Shown here one piece after another: positions 10,589-23,862 of a DNA stretch of 64,000 nucleotides (position 1 is its first letter; each line of letters starts with the position of its first letter). Below the pieces are notes generated by a model, which ran no database searches, was not told the origin of the DNA, and saw nothing but the letters and a program-made list of their open reading frames with translations. The DNA comes from Selaginella tamariscina (Eukaryota; Streptophyta; Lycopodiopsida; Selaginellales; Selaginellaceae): the NCBI GenBank assembly GCA_003024785.1, contig PUQB01000064.1, forward strand, positions 310,001 to 374,000, read 5' to 3'. Made by a program: the position numbers and the translations under genes.

Positions 10589-13500
10589 ATTGGTATCGGA
10601 GCCTATTCTCTGCGGTCAGTAGGACTACCTAAAGTGTAGTGTATTTTAGGGTTTAGTTAGTTCTAAATTTTGAAGTACTCTATCACTTTCGGCTAATGTC
10701 TGAATTCTGCGTGGAGAGTTGGTCCTGAGATCTATAACTCTTAAGAGTACACCTACTTCATAAGTGGGTGTGGGTTATGGACTTAGAAGGTAGCACTTGG
10801 AAGCAACTTCCAAGTTGTATGCCAGGTTATTTTACCTTATGGTTGTCAGGTTACTTTACCATTTTCCACAAGACAGGCATGTTAGTTTGTTCTGGCTTAC
10901 AAACTAAGTCTTGTGAGTGGGTTGTGATATCCTAAGTCTACACATTATTGAAAATTTTTCTTTTTCTTTAAGGTGTTTGAATTTGGGATAACACATGATT
11001 TGAAACGACATGTCCATTGAGTTTTGGCTTAGGTCAAGATTCAATATCGTTCCAACAATAGTGTTCAAACGGGGAAAGACTTATGTTCAGAAGTGCATCT
11101 TTGACTTCGGGAGAAGGGGCATATTCAAACATAAGATGAACACTACATTTTGACATAAAGTGTAAATAAGCTCTTATTATAGTGCATGTTTCCGAGAGTG
11201 TAACTCTAGAAGCAGACTATGGTGATGAACTTATAATACAACGAATGTCAAATATTAACATATGATAAATATGTTAAGCAGTTGGTTGAAGATCCAATGT
11301 AATCAAAGTATTGTCGATGTTCGCAATATTTTGATGACGCTAGCTGCAAGTAACATTAGGTGGAATAGTTTACTAAGTTCAAGTCCTTAATTTGAACAAA
11401 GTACAACTTGAAACCTTAGTTAGTTGTAAGCGCGCACTCTATTCAAGTTAGCTAGCTCGACTAACTTGATTATGAAGTTGTCTCATGGGATCATGAGAGA
11501 ACTTCGGATAATAGCTTAGAGATTTTGTTATCTTATCAATACAGTTTTGGGATAGATGGCATGATCTATCAGAAAGAGAAATGTTGGAAACATACGTTTA
11601 CATTTTAGTTTACTGAGTAATGAAGGACTTGCATAGTGAAGGCGTTCGGCGCACACTTGTGCATTTTCATTATTAACTCTTTAATCTTGAAATTGTAACG
11701 TTGTTTGCAATGTGGGGATAAGCTCTTGAACAAGGGTGATTCCTTGGTTAAGAAGAGCATGATTTGGGATTCTCCACTTTGTTTATCGACTAAGTAAGGA
11801 AACTTGCTAAGTTTGATAACTTATGTTGAGAATTACCAATGAGCTAGTAACAGTCGGATTTCCATTGGAGGTTTAAGTGCATGTACCTCCTCAGAGAGTC
11901 GGTATTCGATGAGAATAGAAGTTGTATTGTTTTTCAATAACGATTTCATTTTAGAGTCGAATACGATTATTCAAAAGACGGTTTCTTGACTCTGCATCAT
12001 GGTCGCAAATGTGGGCACTTAAAGAACAAATAAAGTATGTATCTTCAATCTTTCGGAATATTAAAAATAGAACTATTCTTGACTCAAGGTTTGATTGTAT
12101 TCCTTGGGTTAGTTGTTAGTTCTATCTCAAGGTTTGATGGTGTTCCTTGAGTTGGTTCAATATTCTTTAAGTATGATATTGTGTAGCGGGATTAGCTCAA
12201 GAAGATGGTGTCCCTTCTTGATGATTGTAGTTCAAGGTTCGTCCAATATCCGGTTCGAGAATATGAGGTTTCCTATCACCTCATCTGTTGAGATATTTAT
12301 ATTCTAAACTTTGGCAGAATTTGTGACAATCTTTTCAAGATTAGTTATAAATGACTTGTCAAAGTATGGTATGATATCTCTTCAATATTGAGTTTGGAGC
12401 GCTCAATATCAAACTTGGTTATGATCACATGAGGTGGCCGTAATCATATAATATAAAGACTCAAGTGGATTTGAGTCTGACACTTTGGTAAGGCACTACC
12501 TTAGTGTTATAACTTGAAACGTGTTTTCAAGTTAGTTGAGAAATGAGACATTTCTCAATACATTGCTTGAGGGGCAATGTGATACTTTCTGGATTGCTAG
12601 GTGTCTAGAGTGAATAATGTATCTTAGTTCAATGTACTGAACTAGATATTTTATTCATGTTTGGGAGATCTATTGAATTATAAGGTATGACTAAAACATG
12701 AAGTTGATATAACACTTCAGTGTTATGATAACATTTATGTGGAGGTTGATATCTTACTAAATCAATTAGATGAACCAGACACTAGTTCATGATTCCTCTT
12801 AGTCTCTGAACAAGTTCCTCGGAATACTGTCATAACATTATATTCCATCTCAAAAACTCAAGTTCGGTTCATGTAAACTAAGACCATGTCTATATTATAG
12901 TTGTAGCATTTTGATAAATTGATATGATTGTAAGTTTATATCGCTAGTATAACAACTAGTTGATAAGCTTAGGATTTGAACGTTAAAACGATCATTATCC
13001 ATTCGAGAGTATCAATATCGAAATTAACTATTTATAGAATAAGGATTAGTTTAAAAGATGTTTATCAAAACACTAATTGCTTGAATTAGTGAAAATGCTA
13101 TACTTCGGTATAGTGTTGAGAAACATTTACGAAATCAGTTTAAAGTTGGAAATAAATATAATGTTATGGAGGCGTGCAGTATTCTGAGTTCAGAGACTCT
13201 TATCGTGGAAACTAAGTTTAAAATTTGGTATTTTGAACTTAGTGATAAGAGTTAGGAATTATGAATGGCACTAGTATGTGTGCTCTTTGGGAATGAGTAC
13301 AATGAGATGACAATTAAGAGACGTGTTATCTAAAGGTTGTCGATTGAGGCACTAGAGATGGGTTGAATTTCCTGGTTTCCACATTGGTTTGTAAGAAAGG
13401 TATGTTAGCTTATCTGGTCCCTGAACTGGTCGGTGTTATGAAAGAGTACAAAGTTGGTTGCGAAAGACAAATGGTAGTGCTATCACACTTGGTCGCAGAT

Positions 13501-14312
13501 TTGACTGAATTTGATTCCTATCGGGAATAAATTTATGTTAATAACACACCAAGTGGATGGCAGTTGGCAGATTGGCAAACCTTGTTGTATACATGTGTAC
13601 AGCCATGCGCCTCTGTGATCGCCTCTGGCCAGATTGACATGTTTACAAAGAACAGGTTTTACGAATTGTACTCTTGTATCGGAAAAGAGCTTGATTCCGA
13701 TAAAAGTCTCATACTTAGTCTGGCGTAGCTATATACTAACGAGGATAGGTATAGTAGCAGACCCTTATGAAAAGGGTAATGAGAAACACCGAGGGATGCA
13801 GAATGTAGCTATAATATAACATGTGAACATGTGGGACCATTGGAAAATCAAAGAAATGCGAAGGTGTTTGGTCAAGCATTTGAGTGCTTGTTGTGCGCTA
13901 GATGACAGAGGTCGTCAACAGCTTTAATATTAAGGAATAAAGCAAGTCTTTATTTCTTATTAACCAAGGGGCCGGCAACAACACTAACTAGAGGCCTCCA
14001 ATATAAATTCTAGTTAAGTAAAGAAATTAACCAGTGTTGTGTGCGTCGGGTGACAGACTTTGCAGACGTGCAAAAGGTCTCCAAGTGACTTCATGTCGCA
14101 GGTGGTGCCTCCGGCAGCTGGGTTTACGACTCAGTGAACGACGGTTCTGAAGTACTTGGCTTCGCGTAATGCAAAGGGGGTAATGAAATTATGTGAACTT
14201 TTGGCTAACTCCGCATAGAGTGATATGTTAGTTTTGGTTAGTTTTTCTAACATTATCTAGTCTTGGAGTTGGACGTCAACGAGGACGTTGACATTTTCAA
14301 AGGCGGGGAGTG
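10589..14312 (+). other. Non-coding interior of LARD copy 1
   Basis: It holds the primer site at its left end and the polypurine tract at about 14299-14310. No frame longer than about 65 codons and no retroviral motif was found on either strand. It is an AT-rich conserved interior that recurs, diverged, at 27537-29643 plus 33892-34142, and inverted at 37473-41259. Confidence 0.8.
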
Positions 14313-16133
14313 TGTCATAGTTTTTACTATGACTCGACCCTTTACTTTGGACGTTGACTGTTGTTACCTACTGTACTATGTTGATGGACCCTAGATGTAG
14401 TAGAAACAGGCCCGCTTAGTGCACTTGGGTATCTGGTGATGGTCCGGCCGGGTGTCATTAGGTATTTGCAGGAAACTCTAAGCGAAGCTAGAACTTACCT
14501 TCTAGAAACCCACCCCCAATTTTGACGTCCCGAATAGGCTGATTGGTCTTTGCAGATGAGTTCGGCGTGTTAAGTAGGGTTAGGAACACCCCTAGGGTTG
14601 ACCTAACCCTAGGGTTGCCCTAACCACGCCCTAAAACCCCCACCCCCTTGGGTAGGGTTTAGGGGTAGGAGTAAGGGTGAGTTATAGGCTCATATTGCTA
14701 ATTTATCTAAGGGGCTAGAATTCAGTGCCAGCCCACTAACACATATAGGAAAAGAGGGGGGGGGGTCACATAAATAAGGTAGAGTATACGTAGGAGAGCT
14801 CCTGGGTTCATGACTGAGTTCGTTGCTCTTCTGCCGGTGCAAGCTTCAGCTTGTGTCGTTAAGGTACAACCCTCTGTTGTGCCGCCCTAACTTCCAGATG
14901 CCAGGGGTACGTCCCACCTTCGGGGTAGCTTACCCTTAACGTTGGCGAATCCATGCCTGGGAGGTCTTGTCGGAATGCACGTTCCAAGAGGCAGAGGTTG
15001 AGGCTTGTCTCCAGCCTCCTCCTCCACGTCAAGCTAGTGTAGCACTCACGGCCAAGCAAGGCACATCCGTGTCCTTGTCCAACTGTGGGCGTGGGATCTT
15101 GTTTGACAGGTTCACGTTACCTGGTTCCTGAGGGTTCATTGAGGGGTTCTAGAGTTGGCATTTAGGAGCCACGTTTGTGGCACTTGGTGCAACTCTTGAA
15201 TCTAAGGGCTATGGCATGATAGCCCACATCGGAAGGCAGTGTCACATGGAGATGTGACACTGGGCTAAACGTCACATGGTACAACGCTGAGGCACGCCCT
15301 TTGGGGTTATGTCATGGGCTTGTCGCCAAGGGGTTGGATACTCTAGCAAACAGACATGCTTGTGCTTGCACTAGGGTGCTAAGCCTTGGGCATCCGCTCA
15401 AGGGAGGTTAGGTCTCATAACTAGGTGTGCTTTGGCACACTTGGCTAGGGGAGTGTTCTCCTTGGAATCCAGGGTTGAACAACCTAAGCATTAGCAGAAG
15501 CCCTTTCGTAAGGCACTCGCAAGGTCATGTGCTTAGGGTTATCCCAAACCTAGCCTTAGGGAGTTTGCTTAGCAGAACACTCGTGTCCTCACTAAGTACT
15601 AGCCCTAGGTCTAGGGTATAACTTGGCCACTCAAACCCTTAGGGGTTAGTCGTGGTTCAGGGTACCCCTTGTCGCCCTAAAGGGGTTGTACTCCCGGATG
15701 AGGGTGATTCCTCAAGGGGTAAGTGACGATGCCTTAGCTCTGTCAGGGGTATGTGTGGAACACACGTCTCCTTGATGGGGGTTAGGGCATGAGCCTGTCT
15801 AGGTCTTCTAGGGCAAGACANNNNNNNNNNNNNNNNNNNNNNNNNNNNNNNNNNNNNNNNNNNNNNNNNNNNNNNNNNNNNNNNNNNNNNNNNNNNNNNN
15901 NNNNNNNNNCTAAGTCAACTAGGGTTATCCCTCAAGGGTTTTGGGGGAGACACTCTAGGGAGACTTAGGCTAAACCCTAAGTCCCTTGTCCACTTGGGCA
16001 TTAGAGTCTAACCCTAGGGGTCGTTGGGGTTGTTCTGGAAACTTAGCGTTGCTCACATAGGGTGATGACGCCGAATGGCCACCTGGCAGCCACGTGTTGC
16101 CACGTGTTGGCCCTTTGGGTTAAAACTCTGACA
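14313..16133 (+). repeat. 3' LTR of LARD copy 1
   Basis: Near-identical to 8857-10588, with small indels and a small extra CTAACCCTAGGGTTG-type segment. It is interrupted by 89 unknown bases (15821-15909). The flanking direct repeat CATTG follows at 16134. Confidence 0.9.
15821..15909. other. Assembly gap (89 N)
   Basis: A run of unknown bases inside the 3' LTR. Sequence resumes in the matching LTR position, so the gap is probably small or artificial. Confidence 1.
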
Positions 16134-16138
16134 CATTG

Positions 16139-16726
16139 GCTCTGTTCATACTCATTGCACATGTTCTCACTTTGCCATCCATGTTCAACCTCACTATGTT
16201 GGGGCCAAAATGTTCCATTTGGACTCACTATGCTCTTCCTCACTCCATAATTTATATTGTTCGTCCTCGCTCCATTGTTGTATCTACTTGTCCTCACTCC
16301 ATCATTGGGGTTGGACTCTCATCTGTCCCCTCTACCCCTCCTCTGAAGAAAAAAAGTTTGAAACATCAGGGCAAAGAGGAAAAAGCAAGAAAATTAAGAA
16401 AACAACATTGTGAAAGAAGAAAAGTAGAGAAATAAGTATTGGAAGAGAAATTTTCAACAACTGTCAAGGTAGAAATGAGAAAATAAGAAGAAGAAAATGT
16501 GTTCAAAGTTTAAATAACAAAGAACTTTCTGTTATAAAAAACTTCGTCCAAGCAGAAAGGTTGAATAACATGGAACATCATGTTATAAAATACTTTGGCC
16601 ACCACAAGATAAGCAAGAGACTTACACCACTCAACACTTGAGATGGGAAAATTAATAGAAAGAGTCCATATCTCTTAAGGGAATAGAAAAACTCCTTAGC
16701 AGCAATGGTAAGGTAAAGATTCTCAA
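16139..16726. other. Spacer between two LARD copies
   Basis: Non-repetitive sequence. The minus strand from 16330 to 16140 contains repeated W-S-E-D/E-like coding broken by stops, possibly upstream exon material of the gene whose last exon is at 8538-8826. The rest is A-rich and shows nothing. Confidence 0.4.
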
Positions 16727-17099
16727 TGTTATAGTTTTTACTATAACTCCTTTTTACTTTGGACATTGACCATTGTTACCTACTGAACTATGTTGATAAG
16801 CCTTAGGTAAGAACTCTAGTCGAAGCTAGCACTTCCATTTAAAAAACTCTTGCTCTGGTTTTCTTGTCCCAATTAGGTTTTTGGGTGTTTCCACGCCCAA
16901 AACCCCCCAAGTTAGTGTTTAGGGGTTTATGGGTCATTAATTAACTCATTAAATATATTCCCTTTGGGAATGAGATTTTGTGCCATCCCACTTATGTAAA
17001 CAAGAAAATAGGGAGGGAGGGAGGGAGGGAGGGAGGGTGGGGGGGGGGCTCTGTCACATATATTAAATAGTACATGTAGGAGAACTTTTGGGTTCATGA

Positions 17100-17404
17100 T
17101 GTCACAACTTGATACATAATACAAAATATACCTACAGGATATACTTACAGGAATACCTACAGGATAAGGGACATTATTTTTAGTTCATACCTAGATTAGC
17201 TCTTGGAGTATCATTTTAACTTATGCCTAGATTAGCTTTTGGAGTTGTGAGTATAAAAAGCTCCAACCTAATTGTTGTACACGTAGTTACTATCAACACC
17301 AGTTATTTTATAATCATTCTTGTTCTTGTCTTGTTCCTTGCTCTTACTTTGCTCTTGAATCAAGTCTTCTTATTCTTATTCTGCTCTTGGGTCGTGGCTT
17401 GATA
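17100..17404 (+). repeat. 5' LTR of chromovirus copy A
   Basis: Starts TGTCACAACTTGATAC (degenerate TGTCACGACCCGATAC), carries CCTACAGGATAT short repeats and ends GGGTCGTGGCTTGATA. It is shorter than the roughly 600-bp LTRs seen elsewhere in the window, so it has lost internal repeats. Confidence 0.8.
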
Positions 17405-17498
17405 GTTTAATAATAATTGCTTTCATAACTCCTAATTCCAGTTACCCTTTTTTTTTGTTCTTCTCCCTTGTTTTCCTCCTTTTTTTCTTTCACAGATC

Positions 17499-20063
17499 AT
17501 GATAGATTTTGAACAATTTCAATGCGAGCACCAAATGTTGCTTCATGAGCTGGCCACTTTAAGCCAAGCGGTCACAAAATTTGCAAGGTTCCATCAACGC
17601 GGCACATGCAACTACTGATGCATCTCCAAGGCTGCTGCGCAGGCTCTCTCTCAAGCATCCGTGGTTTTCTTTCCATTGAACTCTTCTTCAGAGCTAAAGA
17701 TCAACATGTCAGAGAAGTTCAGTGGTAATTGCACCAATTTTCAAGGTTTTCTAAATCAAATCATGCTTTTGATTTACATGCAACCACGTCGCTACTGACT
17801 GATGCACAAAAGGTTGGCATTTTGGCATCCTTACTAGTTGGATCCCACGGGCTTGGGCTGCCCCTTTGCTAAAGCGTGACGACTCATTGATGGAAGACTT
17901 TGAAGGATTCGTGGCTGCCTTTGAAGCCTGCTTTGGAGATTCCAATAAGTACTGTTCCGCATGCACGAAGTTACGCAAGCTCACACAAAGATCCCGACTA
18001 GCTTCCGTTTATGCATCTGAATTTTAGTAACTTTGCACGAACATTCCATGGGACGAGACTACATTGATTGAACATTTTCATTTTGGCAGAAATCATGCAA
18101 CAGGCCGTTGCTGCGACAACCATTTGTTTGAGAGTCGTCAGGAAAAATCCCGTTAGCAGATCCTGCAAGTCAATCCTACAGCTATGGCATATGTTCCTAC
18201 AACACCTTCTAAAGTAGTTCCTATGGAGGTTGAGAAATACAAGCATGGCTCACTTTCCGCTGCTGAGAAGCAACGTCACCGTAGTGAGAACCTATGCTTG
18301 TATTGTGGTGAAGGTGACAGAATGTTCTATTAAAACCAGGAAGTTCAAGACGCGTGAAGTTAAAGCTGAAGTTCAATTGGAAACTTCAATGTCCACTTTG
18401 TCTAGGAGCCGCAAAGTTGGACGTAAGTGCAAGCTCCATTGGTGCTACTCATACCATTACATCACTCAAGTTTCCTGTACCATTCGTCTTAATAATCAAG
18501 AGCTTAAGGAGTTTGCCCTATTAGACACTGGTGCAAATGCAATGCTTCATGGATGACACTTTTACAACTCAACATGGCATTCCGGTGGTGAAGTTGAAGC
18601 GTGCAGTTCCTGTAGAGGTGGCCAATGGTCGTTTGATTGCTTCTGGTGCAATTACCCATGCTACACACATCTCTCTTGCAGTCATGGCACATTCAACTAT
18701 TCGATTTCCTTCAACTTGATCAAGACTCAGTCGACTCCCATCGTTTTGGGCATGCCATGGTTCGTGGTCGCAAAATCCTCAGATCAAATGGAGGTCTAAG
18801 ATGCTCACGTTTTCCTCTCCGACAACCAGGATCAATCCTGTACCTTCCTGCATGCAAGATACGTCCTTAGTGTCTGAGACAGTACAAGCTACAGGATTGA
18901 TCGTGCCTATTCCTATATCAGTGTTGAAGATTCCTCCTTGACAGGATTCACCTTATGTCAGTTCCTTAGCATATTCACAGGCTCTCTCCACTCCTGTAAG
19001 TTTGCAAATTCCTATATAGGGTTCTTCCAATCCTGTATTACTGTTGAAGGTTCCTCCTCAATAGGATCCACCTCTTGTTGATTCATCAGCACACTCGTAG
19101 GCTCTCCTCACACCTGTGCATCCACATACTTCTGTAACAAGATTCTTCCAATCCTGTATGTCAACATCCACACAGGTTTTTCCCAATCCTGCCCTTTTCA
19201 TTACTCTATTTCTGTTCCACCCCCCAATATCCTTCCTCTTTTTCAGTCACAGCTCCCTCCTTCTCCTCTCCGAGTTCTTACCACTACTATGCATGAACTT
19301 GCCACTAATCCTGCTCCTTTTCATCTTTTTTGCTTTCCAAGTCCTACGTTCTCTTCTACCTTTCCTGTATCTGACTCTCTTGTTTTTCAATCTCTTCTCC
19401 TGCTCCTTCTTCTCTCCTACTTCTTCTCTGCCATCCAAATATCACTCCTTTTAGGACGTTTTTTTACAAGCATAAGGCTGCAGTTCTCCTGTTCACAGGT
19501 CCTACGACTGTCCTATCGATCTTGCGGAAGGGAAGACTCCACCGTTTGGACCGATTTATGCATTGTCACCTACAGAATTGGAGGTTCTTCGCCAATACAT
19601 CGAGGACAACTTGGCATCCGGCTTCATTTGTCACTCAAATCCCCTACATAAGCACCTATCTTCTTTGTCAAGAAGAAAGATGGGAGTTTGCGCTTGGTTG
19701 TGGACTACAGGGGTTTGAATTAAGTCACCATCCGGAATCGGTACCCATTGCCATTACTCCTGGAACTTCTCAATTGGCTATGAAGAGAAATATGTTCACA
19801 AAGATCGACTTATGAGGGGCCTACAATCTTGTACGGATTCGTCTTGGCGATGAGTGGAGAACATTTCGAGTACACGGTGATGCCTTTTTGAACTTACCAA
19901 TGCCCCAACCGTGTTCCAACACATAATAAACAACATCTTTCGTGACTACTTGCACCAGTTTGTGGTGATCTACCTCAATGACATTTTGATTTTCTCCAAG
20001 GACCAGGCAGCACATGACAAGCATGTACGACTAGTTCTACAGAGGCTTCGCGAGCATGGCCTG
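17499..20063 (+). pseudogene. Degenerate gag, protease and start of reverse transcriptase, chromovirus A
   Basis: Gag-like coding starts at ATG 17499 and is broken by stops. A zinc-knuckle remnant lies near 18290-18330 (LCLYCGEG; the intact version in copy B is CX2CX4HX4C). The protease motif LLDTGANA is at about 18518-18541. RT begins at about 19500, and its catalytic box near 19970 reads [10 protein letters not shown], with Asn replacing the first Asp of YLDD. It then runs into a LARD solo LTR at 20064. It cannot encode active protein. Confidence 0.8.
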
Positions 20064-21764
20064 TGTCATAGTTTTTACTATGACTCGACCCTTTACTTTG
20101 GACGTTGACTGTTGTTACCTACTGTACTATGTTGATGGACCCTAGATGTAGTAGGAAACAGGCCCGCTTAGTGCACTTGGGTATCTGGTGATGGTCCGGC
20201 CGGGTGTCATTAGGTATTTGCAGGAAACTCTAAGCGAAGCTAGAACTTACCTTCTAGAAACCCACCCCCAATTTCGACGTCCCAAATAGGCTGATTGATC
20301 TTTGCAGATGAGTTCGGCGTGTTAAGTAGGGTTAAGAACACCCCTAGGGTTGACCTAACCCTAGGGTTGCCCTAACCCACGCCCTAAAACCCCACCCCCT
20401 TGGGTAGGGTTTAGGGGTAGGAGTAAGGGTGAGTTATAGGCTCATATTGCTAATTTATCTAAGGGGCTAGAATTCAGTGCCAGCCCACTAATACAAACAG
20501 GAAAAGAGGGGGGGGGGGGCTCCGTCACATAAATAAGGTAGAGTATATGTAGGAGAGCTCCTGGGTTCATGAATGAGTTCGTTGCTCTTCTGCCGGTGCA
20601 AGCTTCAGCTTGTGTCGTTAAGGTACAACCTCTGTTGTGCCGCCCTAACTTCCAGATGCCAGGGGTACGTCCCACCTTCGGGGTAGCTTACCCTTAACGT
20701 TGGCGAATCCATGCCTGGGAGGTCTTGTCGGGATGCACGTTCCAAGAGGCAGAGGTTGAGGCTTGTCTCCAGCCTCCTCCTCCACGTCTAGGTGTAGCAC
20801 TTACCTAGTTCCTGAGGGTTCATTGAGGGGTTCTAGAGTTGGCATTTAGGAACCACATTTGTGGTACTTGGTGCAACTCTTGAATCTAAGGGCTATGGCA
20901 TGATAGCTCACATCTTGGAAGGCAGTGTCACATGGGGATGTGACACTGGGCTAAACGTCACATGGTACAACGCCCGAGGCACGCCCTTTGGGGTTATGTT
21001 ATCGGCTTGTCGCCAAGGGGTTGGATACTCTAGCAAACAGGCATGCTTGTGCTTGCACTAGGGTGCTAAGCCTTGGGCATCCGCTCGAGGAGGTTAGGTC
21101 TCGTAACTAGGTGTGCTTTGGCACACTTGGCTAGGGAGTGTTCTCCTTGGAATCCAGGGGTTGAACAACCTAAGCTCATTAGCAAAAGCCCTTTCGTAAG
21201 GCACTCGCAAGGTCATGTGCTTAGGGTTATCCCAAACCTAGCCTTAGGGAGTTTGCTTAGCAGAACACTCGTGTTCGCCTACGGCGCACACTCGTGTTCT
21301 CACTAAGTACTAGCCCTAGGTCTAGGGTGTAACTTGGCCACTCAAACCCTTAGGGGTTAGTCGTGGTTCAGGGTACCTCTTGTCGCCCTAAAGGGGTTGT
21401 ACTCCCGAATGAGGGTGATTCCTCAAGGGGTAAGTGACAATGCCTTAGCTCTGTCACGGGGGTATGTGTGGAACACACATCTCCTTGATGGGGGTTAGGG
21501 CATGAGCCTATCTAGGTCTTCTAGGGCAAGACCCTAAGTCAACTAGGGTTATCCCTCAAGGGTTTTGGGGTAGACATTCTAGGGAGACTTAGGCTAAACC
21601 CTAAGTCTCTTGTCCATTTGGGCATTAGAGTCTAACCCTAGGGGTCGTTGGGGTTGTTCTGGGGAACTTAGCGTTGCTCACACAGGGTGATGACGCCGAA
21701 TGGCCACCTGGCAGCCACGTGTTGCCACGTGTTGGCCCTTTGGGTTAAAAACTCTGACAGCCTG
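20059..21764 (+). mobile_element. LARD solo LTR (copy 2) nested in chromovirus RT
   Basis: The LTR 20064-21759 is flanked by a perfect GCCTG duplication (20059-20063 and 21760-21764). It begins TGTCATAGTTTTTACTATGAC and ends CTCTGACA, with no interior: the product of LTR-LTR recombination. It splits the RT gene between the EHGL and LYAKLKKCFF codons. Confidence 0.92.
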
Positions 21765-23862
21765 TATGCGAAGTTGAAGAAGTGTTTTTTCAACAAGGAT
21801 ACTGTGGAGTTCTTGGGCTATATCGTCTCTCCTACTGGCGTTTCCATGGACACACAAGGTGAAGACTATTGTGGAGTGGGAGAGGCCCAAGTCTGTATGA
21901 GACGTACAATGTTTTCCTTGGCTTTGCAAACTTCTACAGCATTTCATATAGGACTTCTCCAAGCGCATACTTCCACTCACGGAACTCACTAAGCGCACAG
22001 GAGATTTCTCTTGGTCCGACAAGGCGGAACATGCATTCACAGCACTCAAGGACGCCTTTGCGATAGCTCCAATTTTAGCACATCCTAATCCTTCTCATCC
22101 CTTCTTCATTGAAGCAGATGCCTCGGATTTTACAGTAGGTTCTATCCTATCACAAGTTGGAAATAGGTCACAAGTTAGAGAATACAAGTTACTCCATCAT
22201 GTAGCCTTTCACTCTCATAAGTTTCTTTTGGCGGAGATCAATTACGAGATTCATGACAAGAAACTCAAGGCAATTGTGGATTCGTTCGAGGAGTGGCAGC
22301 ACTTCCTGGAAGGTGTTGCGCATCCTGTACAAGTTCTTACGGATCACAAGAAACCTAGAGTTTTTTCAAATGGCTCAAGTTCTCAATCGGCGACAGGCTA
22401 GGTGGGCAAAATTCCTATCACATTTTGATTTTGTCATCGTCTACAGGCCCGGTTTTTGGAATGGTGAAGCGGACGAATTATTTAGGCGCTCTTACCTTGC
22501 ACTGACTCCAGGCGATCCTGCATATAAGACTGTCAAAAGCAAGTTCCTAATCAATTTTGGCTTGCGGCACTACATGTTCATTATGCTCCAGCAAATTCAA
22601 CACTTTCCGTTTATAATTGGCTACAGACGATTTGGCAAAGAATGTGTTTCTCACACTTTAGTCTTGACATTTGCAAGCTCCTCTTCCTCTAGTTCCCATT
22701 CAGACTACAAGTTGTTTGCCATACAGGACGGACTCCTGTACCGGGAAGGTCTCTTGTACGTTCTTGCTGATGTTACAGGACTTGTGTGGTACAGGATTGT
22801 CATGATACCCCGGCTACAGGACATTTTGGTGTGGCCAAGACAATTGAGTTGGTGACTTGCAACTATTGGTGGCCTGGGTTGTGAGGTTCTGTGGAAAGGT
22901 TTGTACGAAGTTGTGACACATGCAACATGTCGAAGATGCCTCGTCACACACCTCTGGTCTTTTTCGTCCTCTTCCTGTTCCTTCTGCTCCTTGGAGATCC
23001 ATTTCTATAGATTTCCTCACAAATCTTCCTCCTTTTCGTGGATTTGATGCAGTTCTTGTGTGGTTTGACTGTTTTTCCAAACATGCTCATTTCCTACCAT
23101 GTAACAAGACGGCTACAGGCTAGACAATTGCTGAGTTGGTGATCCGCAAAGTGTTTCGACATCATAGTCTTTCTGAGAGCATTGTTTTTGATCGAGGCCC
23201 ACAATTCATGTCCAAGTTTTGGCGAGAGCTTCCCCGAAGTCTACAAGTTAAAGGGGATCTTTCTTTAAGATATCATCCACAAACTGATGGGCAGTCAGAA
23301 CGCACGATTCAAACCTTGGAGCAGTATCTTCGCTTCTTCATCAGTTACCAACAGGACAACTGGTTGGACCTTCTTCCAATGGCAGAGTTTGCTTACAACA
23401 CTTTATTCACGCATCTACAGGCCAGACACCTTTCTTCGCTCTTATATGCTACCATTCACGTTTTGCCTTTGTTCCTCCTGCTTCTCCTTCTTCCACTCTT
23501 GTAGTACAGGATCGTCCCAGCATCTTGTCAGGTACAGGATGATCTCCGAGTTCATCTTCAGCATGCACAGGAACGGTACAAACGTCATGCTGATGCTCAT
23601 TATCATCCGGCACCTTCATACAAGATTGGTGATCTCGTGTGGCTTCTTCGTTGGCATATTTGCACCAAGAGCCTTCTTCTAAGTTGGATTTTCAACGATT
23701 GGGCCCTTCTGAGGTCAATCCTGTAGCTTTCCGACTCGAGTTACCATCTACGGTGAAACTTCATTTTGTGTTTTACACCTCTTTGTTGGAACCATATCAT
23801 CCTTCTTCTTTTCCTAGTCGTGTTTCTTCTCCTCCCCCTCATGTGGTCATTGACGAAACCTG
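21765..23862 (+). pseudogene. Degenerate RT end, RNase H and integrase, chromovirus A
   Basis: Coding resumes right after the solo LTR with LKKCFFNKDTVEFLGYIVSP. RNase H-like sequence follows at about 22070-22500. Integrase lies at about 22700-23500, with recognisable [11 protein letters not shown] and [15 protein letters not shown]. Frameshifts and stops are frequent. The chromodomain resumes after the inverted LTR, at about 24510-24650. Confidence 0.75.

Larger units (their letters stand above)
8852..16138 (+). mobile_element. Full-length non-coding LTR retrotransposon (LARD-like), copy 1
   Basis: The element is 8857-16133, flanked by a perfect 5-bp duplication CATTG (8852-8856 and 16134-16138). 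The 5' LTR is 8857-10588 and the 3' LTR is 14313-16133; both start TGTCATAG and end CTCTGACA. A tRNA-Met-type primer site TGGTATCGGAGCC follows at 10591-10603, and a purine tract AAAGGCGGGGAG precedes the 3' LTR. The 3.7-kb interior has no gag or pol, only short random frames, so the element must depend on enzymes from another retrotransposon. The LTRs are nearly identical by eye, suggesting a recent insertion. An N gap lies in the 3' LTR. Confidence 0.9.
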
